Part shown: piece after piece, positions 1-10,295 of the stretch
Layout of the letters: each line of letters opens with the position of its first letter
Numbering within the stretch: position 1 is the stretch's first letter
Assembly (NCBI GenBank): GCA_030704615.1
Contig: CM060731.1
Location: 89,942,756-90,006,755 of the forward strand
Direction: 5' to 3'
Origin: Takakia lepidozioides
Lineage: Eukaryota > Streptophyta > Takakiopsida > Takakiales > Takakiaceae
DNA: 64,000 nucleotides
Notes under the pieces: generated by a model
Database searches by the model: none
Seen by the model: the letters and a program-made list of their open reading frames with translations, nothing else
Told to the model about the DNA's origin: nothing
Made by a program: the position numbers and the translations under genes

Positions 1-575
1 TCATTTCTATTGGCCATGATCGTTTGGTGCAACTCCACGATGTGCTTCTCTTGATCAGCTTCAACCTGCCTGTATTGCTTGAAAGCCTCCTCATTGCGAC
101 AGATTGTATTCTTCATATCGACAATGAGTTTCAATTGCTCAACATTCTCCTCTTCTGCCTTCGTACATTTTTCCGCTTGACTGTTTATTTCTTTTGTAGA
201 TTGTTCAAGCATAGTTGTGAATGTAGCACATTGTATCACCATCCTGTCATGCACTGTCTGCAACTCCGTATGTAGTGCATTCACTTTTTGCAACTTGGTT
301 TCATGCTGCACCTGCATTTGGTAGAGCTGTTGCTTATGTGCTTCGTGCAACTGGTCTTGCGCGAGGCCCAACCCGGGCGACCTTATTGTTAAAGACAAAA
401 GGCAAGAAGAGGGGGTGGGGACACTAGGAAAGGAAAAGGGAAGGGCCATGGGATTAGAGGGTTGAGGGTAGATTGCTTTGGCAATGGCTTTGGCAACATT
501 GTTGTCTTTCACACCAATTTTGAAGATTCTTTCTGTTGCATCGATATCATGGTAACCAAATCGATTGAAGGGTTT
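1..575 (-). CDS. Coiled-coil protein exon, unrecognised, runs off left edge
   Basis: The minus strand is open without a stop from 575 to the window edge; the first in-frame ATG is at 449. The protein segment has a first part rich in isoleucine, lysine and alanine (about residues 1-45), a proline/serine-rich linker, then about 120 residues rich in glutamine, glutamate, lysine and leucine with heptad-like spacing, typical of a long coiled coil. No catalytic motif is visible. The opposite strand carries a short open frame that I take to be its shadow. I do not recognise the family. It could be part of a host gene or of a transposon-encoded structural protein; the DNA to the left of the window would decide. 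Confidence 0.45.
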
Positions 576-1690
576 TTAGGGGTCAGTCTTGTCTAGACAT
601 AGTTTGTGATAGATGCTCAACAGCTCCAGTCTTCTGCTTCTGAGCAACTTTTCTCTTCTTTGCAGGGCTCGGTGACGGATTCATGATATCACGTGTACTG
701 CTTGTGAAGACGAATTTGGAGCAAGTCCAATCTTCTTTTGCCGGGCGAGGCTTCTGTTCTTCTTCACGGAGCTACCGCCGAATCCAGCTTCGTGCATTGA
801 CATTGACATTATTAGAAAACATAAGGTTAGAACGCAGACAGGAAGAGAGAAGATCTGTGGCATTTGGAGGGCAGGAGCAAGCAGCAGGGTAGATGTCACT
901 TGAGTTCTTGCCAGTGGCCCCTGGTTTGCACATTTTGAAAGTTGAGTTGGTGAGAAGTTGTTGGGGAGGCTGGCATCACGGCTATCAATAGTGTTGCAGG
1001 GCAAGGAACCGACATATGCTCCCTATTGTGATGATGGTGACATTTTCATTGTATTGAATGCAAAAGAAATAGGTCAAGATTACTGGGGAAAAGCTCACCG
1101 ACAAGCTGTCCACTGGCACACAGGGTAAGTTCATGCCCTCTTTTCAATCTTTTTGAGCCTATTGTGTTCAGCTGATTGTAGATCAGCAAATTACTATACA
1201 TGCCTGATATTGTGGATCTTGGGGGGATTTTCAGATTTGATGTGGACAACATAGAGCGACTAGATATGCTCAAGGGCCGCGCGGCTCAAGGCAACGGTCT
1301 GACGACGATCTGGTGGGCTGCAAACAAATAGACTAGTGTTCTCGACCAAAGCTATCATATTACGACCTTTGATAACATCCTTTGAGACTAGTTCTTCATA
1401 TGGAGGAAAGTTTTAGGTCCCACATTTGCTTAGGGTGCGGTTGTCATGATTTTGAGGAACTTAGGTGGCTTAGGATATGTAGCAGGAATAAGACCAACCT
1501 GGAAAATTAGCTCTTGCAAGCCCCCTCTATTTTACTGCCCCCTTATGCTGTGCCCTCTTGTGTTGCATGCAGGGATATGGTTTGCTTTAGCTACTCTTGA
1601 TTTGTAGATCTAGATCCAAGTCTTTCAACTATGAAGACCTTCAACCTGCCAAAGGTGGACGATCATCATGTCGCACTCTCTGTGGTTGCC
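576..1690. other. No supported gene
   Basis: Only short overlapping open frames without recognisable domains occur here. The stretch lies between the coiled-coil exon and the methyltransferase fragment and may be degenerate transposon sequence, but nothing in it can be named. Confidence 0.5.
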
Positions 1691-1691
1691 T

Positions 1692-2566
1692 CCCTTAGTC
1701 CAAAATGCCCTCAACCGTGAGGTTGGGTGGCCGTTGAATGGAATCATAGGCTTTCTTGAGCAACTCTGGTGGTGCAAGATTGGTCCACCACAACCTAGGC
1801 CTATGTGCCGGTGAACCCAGTGCAGTTGCATCCAGCAATACAGCTGGTCCAATCCATGATCGGATCTGATGCACACTGGCCATAACCCTGGCCCGAGAAT
1901 CCCCCATGAGAGGAACATTCTCCAGGATGTAAGCTGGAGGTTGCACTTGCCTCACCTGCAAGTCATACAACACTCGCAACGTCTCCCAAAACAGATGCGA
2001 TCGTGCATCATGCAAACCATTACCATGACCAAACTCGATGGTATCCTCCCTGGTGCTTGCCTCTGGTCCTGACTCGACTGACCCAGAAAGTGTCTGCCCC
2101 TCGACTGCAACTGTGAGAGGCACTGTAGGCGTCTGTGTAGGGCTGCCTCCCTGGCCATTCTCTTCATATTCCACTGTGAAGACATAGTGTGGAGGATCAG
2201 GTACACAATCTCACGCAATAGGCGATTTGTGAGCTCACAAAATCCAGTACCAGACTCCTCTGTTCTCCTAGCTCTCCAACCAAGTCTCTTAGCTACTTGG
2301 CGTCTGAAATAATACCTTAGTTCTCTGGCGGTGGGTGGGACACTCAAAGGGGTGATACCCAAAGGAGGCTGTAGAGACACTAGAAACTCTCTCACTAAGC
2401 AACCTTTGATGAAAGCTCGATCACTGACACTGGCACCTACTCCCAATGCCCAACCATCAAAATATATACTCACATCCAGCAACTCAGATGGAATGGGTGG
2501 AGGTTGGGCAACAATTCGAACTGAAGGCATGTCACGCTCACAGAACTCACTCGCTCCCAAAAACAA
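1692..2566 (-). pseudogene. DNMT3/DRM-like cytosine-5 methyltransferase fragment (transposon-type)
   Basis: Read from 2210 down to 1692, the frame contains FWETLRVLYDL, then YILENVPLMGD (the ENV motif VI of C5-cytosine methyltransferases), then LLDATALGSPAHRPRLWWTNL. The last segment matches the family pattern seen in DNMT3/DRM enzymes (D-A...AHR-R-WxNL). The upstream part (2566-2180) is open in another frame and encodes a segment of unknown function, so the gene needs a frameshift or an unseen splice between the two. The catalytic Pro-Cys motif expected before the ENV motif is not visible; at its approximate place the sequence reads GGSPTQ, without cysteine. Cytosine methyltransferases carried by retrotransposons are known in dinoflagellates and charophytes. 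This looks like a dead relic of such a gene. Confidence 0.65.
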
Positions 2567-2697
2567 ATCTCAATCGCACATGAAGAAGAAAGAAAGAAGA
2601 CAATAAATACACATGAGAAGGGAGGGAAGATGAGAAGGCAAAGAGGAGGACATATCTTTGCAAATGTGATGGTGGGAAATCCCGCGCTCCAAAGAAT

Positions 2698-3372
2698 CTA
2701 TCCATTTTGGCAGTTGTGCAGGCATGTGCAGTTATTCACAACAGCCTAGGTGATTTATGCTCACAACACTTGCTAGATGATTGTGATTTGCCAGAACTTG
2801 ATGATGACCGGGATTTTGAGGACACTCCTGGTGTAGCCTATATGGGGGCTTCAGAGGATGAAGATGATTGGGCATGCCATGGGGAATTTGAGGATGATGA
2901 TTTGTTGGGTGAACTTGGAATCTATGATGAGGAAAATGACTTGGACAAAATGTCATTCAGAACCTTGTTCAAGGACAGTAACTGGCAGTCCACTTCCTCT
3001 ACTTTGGATGGCACCCCAGGAAAGTTTACTGGCCCTGCCAGTGGAATGACATTGCCTTCTACTTTTAGGGGGCACTTATTGTCATGGTTTGACCTCTTCT
3101 CTCCCCGAAAAAACTTGGTTCAAATTTGCTATCAAACAAACAAGTATGAAGGAACTGTAATTGACCTTGGTAGTGGTAAGACCCGTGGGGGGCCAACATG
3201 GGTTCCACTAGATGTTCCAGAGTTGAGGGTTTTTTTGGGAATTTGTATGTTCATGGGTCTGAGAAAACAGCCAACTGTGAAACCTGAAAATGCCATGATC
3301 TATAGCATTTTTCTTTATGGATATTTAATGATTATAATTAATCTTGCACTAGGTTCGGGCTTAAGGTTTTGA
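2698..3372 (+). pseudogene. piggyBac transposase N-terminal fragment
   Basis: The open frame encodes an acidic region (about residues 20-85, rich in Asp/Glu) followed by LLSWFDLFSPRKNLVQICY, TNKYEGT and WVPLDVPELRVFLGICMFMG. This order (FxxLF, TNxY, then xPLxxxELxxFLGxxxxMGxxKxP) is the start of the DDE_Tnp_1_7 (piggyBac) transposase domain. The frame ends soon after the match, so the catalytic aspartates are missing and the copy is truncated. The first codons read LAVVQACAVIHNSLGDL, which resembles the tail of a Harbinger-type nuclease; that could be chance. No ATG precedes the homologous part, so the start is unknown. Confidence 0.6.
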
Positions 3373-3752
3373 TCAGCAGGTGCAGCTGATCCTCAGCAGC
3401 TATGCTATCTTTAGCATGGCTGGCCCCTTACCCACACAACAGATGCACTGGCCTAAGGCAGCTTTGTAGAGGTTTCAGTGAGGTTTCAGTTCAGTGATAC
3501 TCATGCAGTTACTGCAAATGAAGGAAATTTGAAGCTGAAGTGGGCACTCCCTAAGCCAGACAGCAGAACACTTGGGCGAACTGTTGCTATACCTAGGACA
3601 GCATCCTATTGGCATGTAAGTCCCCCACCATATTTCCAATTCCGAAAAACCATTTAAGACGAGACAAATAATGAGTTAGCAGGCATATCGATCACATTCT
3701 CTAGCTGCTACTATGATGCTAAAATTGCCTCCAACTTCTCTGCTTCAGGCTA
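3373..3752. other. Intergenic, no supported gene
   Basis: Between the piggyBac fragment and the 3' end of the p47-type gene. It probably includes the p47 3' untranslated region on the minus strand; no other feature is visible. Confidence 0.4.
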
Positions 3753-6170
3753 CTAGGCCTTTTGTATCACCACAGCATTTATGAGGCCTGCACCCTCAAT
3801 TGTCTGCTTTGGATCGGTCAGCTGTTTTGGTGGGAAACCCATCACTTGTAGCTGGTAAGGTCCGAAGCTTCCAGGCCTGGCTGCATCAATAAAGCCCCGG
3901 ATGTCTGCAATAATGTGGGCATGATTGAAGCGTGCCACCATGCGTGTCCCATCTGAGAGCCGTAGCTGTGCAAACATGAACAGTTGAAAACTACCCATCA
4001 GTCAGCAGGGAATCCTAGTATATCAGTCTAATTGAGCACAATCATCAGCACGCTTCATACATGGCTCCAAACCTCCACACCATAAATATCTGATAAAGAT
4101 GTAACACTCACTACATCCTTTCCATACATCCTTCAAACCTGATGTCTTTAGTACATGCATGTTGTGAGAGGTACATGAAAACTTCCAGTGAGAGAGGTTA
4201 CCTGTATTGATGTTGCAGGCTTGGCATAACTAAGCCCTGGAATGGCTGATTCGCAGCTTCAGTGGATGGTGGAACTGGGTTATTGACTTGGCCAGGCCCC
4301 AGTGTTTGGCTTGTGCTCCCTAGAGTGCGGCTGGACCCTTGAAAAGCCACATACTTTGGTTCTGGAGGAGCCTAAAGACAAACGCTCCAAATGTCAAATG
4401 AACGCACACCTTCTATTTCTAAGTTTAATCTTTGAATACAAAATGACATGGACCAGAGCTCACTGTGGGGCTGTGCCTCCTGGCCATGGGGAAATTTGTG
4501 GCCTAAGCCATGCCATTTGAGAGAGAAAATCCCCCAGGTACCCATACTTCTGCAAGGCAATGCCCTATTTGCAGCTGGATGGCCCACGCAGAGCAACCTC
4601 CAAAACAATGTGCAACATCTTAAACCTACTGGCTTGGCAAACAGGGGAAATTACCAGAAGCCCTAATTTGTTTTGGCCCACCAGAAAGGCCACAGAAAGT
4701 GTCGAAACAAATGTAGCAGTACATCGCGGATGCACCGGGTGCAAGATAAACACAATCTGAGCAAACAAGTTTTAGGGGGGCCAGTTATGCGCCCCTGGAA
4801 AAAATTCAGATCCTGTGAATCAAACCTGAAAGGAGAGATCCTGAGAGACAGGAAACTAGAATAGAAGTATGCGAGGTGTCCTGAAATGCAACTGCAAACC
4901 TATGCAAGAGGCAAAAGTGCGTATGAGAACTATTTCACTGGATGCACAGGAGAATAGAACCCTATCTCTATTTTGCAAGAGAATGGACACACTAGGAACA
5001 ACTTAGATGCAGATCTCACATGGGCTACTCGAGAGGGAGTTTATGGCACATAACAATGCAATGATCTAAAGCAGGGGATACAATCGCATCTTTCCTGCCA
5101 CTCTTCATCTTTCTTCACAAGATGAACATGCACTGGAGTGTTGCGGTCTGTTGGCTCCAACTCCTGCGGGCATTCCCCCTTTTTGGTGCTCTGCAAATAC
5201 ATCCACACACACACAAACCCTCCATGTGAATGAACAAGCCAAAATCATCTTGATTGCTTCAAGGTCTGCAGGGAAAGAAAGTACATCTAAAAGCGATGCA
5301 TTAGCACGATCGTCATGCCTCCGCAGTGGACCATTGTCGATAGTGAATCCATTTCTCCAAAAAACTGATAGTATGGATGATAGGTTCCGGGACAGAGCGT
5401 GGTCCAGCCGGTGCTGCCGTTGCTGGAGTTGATCGCTCGGGCTGACCGGGCTCGCCAGAAAGAGTCCGCGCGGTTCCTGCAAAACCTCTACCTCGGTCGC
5501 TAGAGGCTCCTGCAGCCCTGGGAGGTTCTGCAGGGCCTTCTCGGGCACCAGATTTTCTTACTCGATCGAAAATGGCATCCACGTCCTGGTGCCCTCTTGA
5601 AGGATCTTGTACCATCATGCCACTGCCACAAGGAAAGATTCAATCAAGAAATTCTCCATCAGAAATTGTTGCAAGTAAAAGACGGATCGTTGCTACAACC
5701 TGCAGTTTCGGGTCATCATAAAGTGCCACCACTACCCTCTTCTCCCCTCCGGTATAATACTCCTGGGGCCCATCAGAGTCGCTGTCCGATTCCGCATGCC
5801 GGCCCAAATCAGAAAGAGTCGTGATTCCCCCGCGTGCTGTAGGCTTCTTCTTACCAGTGCCTTTCTCCTTGCCCTTAGGTCTGCTTGCAAATGAACCTAC
5901 CGCCTGAGGAGGACCCGAGGATCGAGCGGTCCGCGACCCCAGCAGACCTGCCTGCCTCCCTCTTCCTGGCAGCGATACAGAGGTGGCAGGAGGAGCACTC
6001 GTCTGCTCGTCTTCCGGATCATTCTCACTCAAGGGCCCCGCACCTCCATCAAAAGAATGGAGTGCCGCATCCAGTTTCCCGTTACAGCTTTCCAGATAAA
6101 AGCGGGCCTGATCTGCTGTGGCCGCGGTTACCCCACAGAATTGAGCAATGAATTCTTCGTTGGCGTCCAT
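3753..6170 (-). pseudogene. p47/PUX-type UBX domain protein (p97/CDC48 cofactor), frame broken
   Basis: Five blocks match the p47 (NSFL1C, plant PUX3-5) architecture in order. Exon 1 (6170-5736) starts [15 protein letters not shown], a UBA-like domain, and ends [14 protein letters not shown]. Exon 2 (5622-5285) starts GMMVQDPSRGH and reaches the SEP domain (FWRNGFTIDNGPLRR). Exon 3 (5190 to about 5103) has GECPQELEPTDR and VHVHLVKKDEE. Exon 4 (4371-4202) has YVAFQG and RTLG. Exon 5 (3965-3753) is a full UBX domain with [22 protein letters not shown] and a stop. The exon 2/3 and 4/5 junctions are clean GT-AG, phase 0. However, the SEP domain changes frame at an A6 run (about 5359-5364), exon 4 changes frame internally, and the exon 1/2 and 3/4 joins are each off by one base. 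The family recruits CDC48/p97 to ubiquitinated substrates and membrane fusion. The copy is either a recent pseudogene or affected by assembly indels. Confidence 0.85.
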
Positions 6171-6760
6171 CCGCGTACCCCACAACACCTCACGCACCAC
6201 AAAATCAAAGAGCTCGAGATGCTCAGGAGATTAAGTTTGGAGAGGGAAGATCGGACAAGCAGACTTAATAAAAAGATAAACGCACTCGTGAAGCGCTGCA
6301 CCTTGGCCGTCGTTCGTCTCTTTCAATCTCATCCCCCCATAGCACGGCATCCACACTTATTGTATAGGTATATCATCCCTGCAATCTGATACGAGGTCTG
6401 CGGGCGATTAGGGTTTGCAAGTTGCGATCTGGTCCTGACTTTGCACTATCTTGAGTTCGTCTGGAAACTGATAAGCGTTGTTCTTGTGCGATGACAGAGC
6501 CTGCAAATTGGAAGGGCTTGCAAAACAAAGTGAAGTCTTTGAAGCTTCAGTTGAACAACGTTCAAGGAAGGAGAATTGTGTTTCAAGAACATGCACCTCC
6601 ATCTCCTGCAATGGACTTGAGCGTTTACATTCACGAGCTTGGAATTTTCTAAGTCTCCGTCCTCTCATCCAGGAGTTCGGCCCACTTGATGCTGAATTGG
6701 GGTTAACCGCAGTCTCCTCCATCTGAGTGACGAGGCTGACAGCTCGTCACTCCAAGAAGC
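6171..6760. promoter_or_regulatory. Divergent intergenic region between the p47-type and PPR genes
   Basis: These 590 bases separate two start codons on opposite strands, so both promoters should lie here. Short open frames are present but none looks like a protein family. No clear TATA box can be placed; the assignment rests on gene layout only. Confidence 0.4.
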
Positions 6761-8356
6761 ATGCTTACCTGCAGGTTGCGAGTAAGGGTTCTGGAGGGAA
6801 AAGGGTTCGGAGTTGAATCGTGTGGCCATGGGTTCGTGCCGCTCAACTGCGGTGCAAGCAATTCGTCGCTGAGGAAAAAGGGGGGCACGTATGAAGTTTC
6901 CCCAAAACAATCCCAGGTCTCTAGTGATAACGTCCTCATTCTGCAAAGAAAGAGAGATTTGGGGGGTGTGAGTGCATTTTATTCTCGGGGATCCAGAACT
7001 ACCCAAGTACGAAGAAGGGAAGGACCGGGTGGATCGAAGCCCAGTCTTTCAAAGAGAGGTGTGGCTCAAAGGAACCGAGATTTACAAAGTTCATTTGGCT
7101 TGGAGTCTTCACCTCGTGTGGAGGATGAAAGTTCTTCCTCGTCTCCAAGCTTAGAAGAGTTATTGAATAGAGTGGGAGCTGGCCCGTCCAGAAACATCGA
7201 TGGAAGGGTTCAGATCGAGGCAAATCCAGATCCTTTACTGCTGAAAAATCTCTCTTTGGAGCTAACAGATGCAGAGCAGCGGAAAAACAAAGAGAGGAGT
7301 CGAGCTTTGCCCATCCCTATGCCTCACAAACTACGGCGATCCCTGCCTCTCCCGTCCCGTCCAAACACTTTTCCCCGGACTCTCAATAATGTCTTTCCAT
7401 CAGCTCCATCCAGCAATAGTATGCGATCAATTGCGAATCTACCGTCAGATTACAGTGTTTCGAAGGTCTTTGAAAACTGGGGAGAGTCTTCAAAGAGAAG
7501 CTCACTTGTGAAGGTTATTCTGGAGGTAGGTCGGAGGAATCATCTGGAGCGAGCACTGCAGGTGTATGGATGGGTGCAGCAGCAACCTTACCTTTGGCCT
7601 GATGAGATGCTAGTTTTTGTAATGATTCAAGTTGCTGTAGAAAACAGAGAATTAGAAGTGGCTGCTCAATTGCGAGCCACTCATGGGGCATTGTCTGCGA
7701 GATCTTCTCGAGCACTTGGGCGTGTGTATGCCAACTGTGGATTTGTAAAAGAGGCTATGGAGCTGCTACAATTGGGGGCAGAAGGTAGTGCCGATGATCC
7801 ACACGGATATGCAAAGTTGATAAGCATTGCCAGTTGTGCAAGAGCAAAAATATTTGTGCAGTTACTATTGAAGAGCCGAGAGCTAAAGCTGCAACTGGAG
7901 GACTGCACAGCCGTGATGGCAGCATGCAGCAAACTGGGATTAATGGAGGAGGTAGAGACCCTCTTTCAGCAATACAAAGGAGCAGGCTTTCAGCCAAATA
8001 TTGTTATGTATACCACTATCATGAAGGCTAGGTCACGGGCCGGAAAAGACAGAGAGGCAATGGGATTATTGTGGGAGATGGAGGAGGCAGGGTGCAAGCC
8101 AGACCTTGTTGCCTACCGCGTGATAGTGAATTTGTGTGGAAAATTGGGAGATTTATCGAAAGCTGTGAAGCTCTACCGTCACATTAAGGATGCAGGGGTG
8201 TCTCCAACCCCTGATGTCTACAACACACTGATCCAGCTCTATTGCAAAGAAGGTAGGAAGGCCAAAGCCATGGAGGTCTTGAGAGAGATGGAGATGAGGG
8301 GCTATGCACCAACTGCAACGACCCGGGTGTATTTATCTGCTTCGTTCATTGTATGA
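6761..8356 (+). CDS. P-class pentatricopeptide repeat protein, organelle RNA factor
   Basis: A 531-residue intron-free frame begins with ATG at 6761. The N-terminus is basic and serine-rich (residues 1-200, few acidic residues at first), consistent with an organelle transit peptide and a low-complexity linker. From about residue 245 come helical repeats, and residues 385-520 contain three clear 35-residue PPR motifs, for example NIVMYTTIMKARSRAGKDRE, PDLVAYRVIVNLCGKLGD and TPDVYNTLIQLYCKEGRKAK. There is no E or DYW extension. PPR proteins of this class bind single-stranded organelle RNA and act in splicing, stability or translation. Plastid versus mitochondrial targeting cannot be read reliably. 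It diverges from the p47-type gene, and no frame break is seen. Confidence 0.85.
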   Translation: MLTCRLRVRVLEGKGFGVESCGHGFVPLNCGASNSSLRKKGGTYEVSPKQSQVSSDNVLILQRKRDLGGVSAFYSRGSRTTQVRRREGPGGSKPSLSKRGVAQRNRDLQSSFGLESSPRVEDESSSSSPSLEELLNRVGAGPSRNIDGRVQIEANPDPLLLKNLSLELTDAEQRKNKERSRALPIPMPHKLRRSLPLPSRPNTFPRTLNNVFPSAPSSNSMRSIANLPSDYSVSKVFENWGESSKRSSLVKVILEVGRRNHLERALQVYGWVQQQPYLWPDEMLVFVMIQVAVENRELEVAAQLRATHGALSARSSRALGRVYANCGFVKEAMELLQLGAEGSADDPHGYAKLISIASCARAKIFVQLLLKSRELKLQLEDCTAVMAACSKLGLMEEVETLFQQYKGAGFQPNIVMYTTIMKARSRAGKDREAMGLLWEMEEAGCKPDLVAYRVIVNLCGKLGDLSKAVKLYRHIKDAGVSPTPDVYNTLIQLYCKEGRKAKAMEVLREMEMRGYAPTATTRVYLSASFIV

Positions 8357-10295
8357 GAGGTGGCTGCTAATGTTAGATTCATGAGATACAAAGAAGGTAA
8401 AACTTCTTTTTCCACTCGTCTTCTGATCCTGAAATCCTCAACCACCAGCTGTGGTATTTAGTAGTAAGTTCAGCAGACATGTGCATTTGTCATGGGTCCA
8501 GCTCCCAGCTCTGGACGAGCTAGCTCAGGCGAAAATGCTACTATAGCTAGATTTCAGTCAGAGCGTGTTGCGCCTTGAAGAGGCTAGTCCATGCAGGTTC
8601 AACATCTTGCTATTTAAGTAGACTTACCCGTCTTTTCTTCATACGTGGACTCTCTACAGAACCGCTGCCCCCAATATCCTCACGAAGCAGGACATAAAAG
8701 GCTGGTCTGACAGGATCTTCAGAATTCCACATGTGACGGACATGGGACCCCAACCATGAGCTCACCGAAATCTCCAGTTCTTCGTATGTACCTTCATCAC
8801 CGCAGGAATAACCTGATCAGGCATACCTTTCTAATTGTCCAGTAGTTGCTTATGAGTGCTCAGCATAGGCACGTGTGAACATCCAGCATGGGGCATGTTT
8901 GGCCCATTCTGGAACATGAGGAAGTGGAGAGAAAAGACTAATTCATCTCCGACTGTCCTATTATGAGATAAGTGGAGATACAACTCTTTTCAGAGGTTGC
9001 TCATCCTTGGCAGAGAAATTTACTTAAAGATCATAAAAGCATGGGTTCTTCTGCCAAGGAAGCACTTGAGTCCACCTAATTTGTCCAACCTAAGTCTTCG
9101 AAGAGACCGATTGTGCAGCTGTACACAATGTCTCTCTACTGAATCAGCCACTACAAACATCATGAATGGGTGCCATAAAGGTTTTGATGTGTACAAATGT
9201 GCGAATGACAGTCTGCTAAGACCCCCATCCCGGTTTTAGATGGATGGGGAGGATGAGGGCATAGAAACTCTTATTCCTCTCCTTCAAAAGTTGTGCAACA
9301 GCTCAAAGCTGTCTGACTATGTAGCTGACTGCTCTTATGGTCCTGTTCATGAGGCAGTGCCACAAAAGAGAACTATGTGCATAAAAGAAGCATGATTTCT
9401 TAGGCATAAACCTTGTGACCAGATTCATGCAAAGCAGCAAAGTGTGGCAAAAAGTGACAACAACCCACAGTCTGGAGCCAACAGAAAGAGATAAGGAATC
9501 AAGGAAGGGAACTTGCACTCTCAACTTTGTGAACTTCACTGCAAAATAAGGTTTGATATCGGGCGCTCACTCACAGCTTGAAAGCCCATGGTGATCTGTT
9601 TTATGTATTGATTGGATGCAATGTCTATAACCAGTCCTACACGCAATCCAGAGCAGCCTCTGGAAGCTGATGCACAGAGGACTCTTGGCCTCCCACCACA
9701 CAAAGATGTTCAACTGCACAACTCAAGCAAGGATTACCCTAGCATATAAGCAAACCTCTGGCCACTTCCTGTCCTCACTATCAACCAGTGATGTCTTTCA
9801 TAGGTGTTCCAGCTATGTTGCAAAGCATGAGCATTACTTATTTCATGGTATTCATTTGGAAAGGGGATCACAAGGAGGCGACCTGTTCAGGTGTTCAAGA
9901 CCATCACGGAGCTCCCCAAGACAATAATATGCCAACAACATCCCTACTATCCATCTGTGCCAGAGGCGCACAGCTGGAACCTGAGGCTGGTCAGGTACAT
10001 CAACAACAACAAACACTGTCCTTCAGTTCCTGGCCTGTGTTGCTTCTTGATGCATCGTCCATGTATGAACTCCTTTATGTATCAGACAGCCACACCAGGA
10101 TACATGGTATCCATATCGCCAGTGTCAATGGTGGTAAGGCTATGGCAAGCAAACGTTCGCAGGGAACGGCATGAGTACATTATATCTCAGTGGTGATTTT
10201 CTTGCATTTCTTGAGAAGAAACAGAGAACATTGTGGAGGACACTAACTACATATTGAAGTCAGTTCTCAATATAGAGAGAAGTATGTGATTAAAG
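8357..10295. other. Intergenic, no supported gene
   Basis: About 1.9 kb between the convergent 3' ends of the PPR gene and BUB3. It holds both 3' untranslated regions in part. The short open frames have no family signature and no repeats stand out. Confidence 0.5.

Noticed and set aside
5105-5548. Long minus-strand frame treated as a separate gene
   Set aside because: It is the second half of p47 exon 2 plus intron read-through; SEP-domain similarity places it in the p47 gene.
6408-6722. Minus-strand frame between p47 and the PPR gene
   Set aside because: No domain or splice link to p47 is visible, and it lies in the divergent promoter region.
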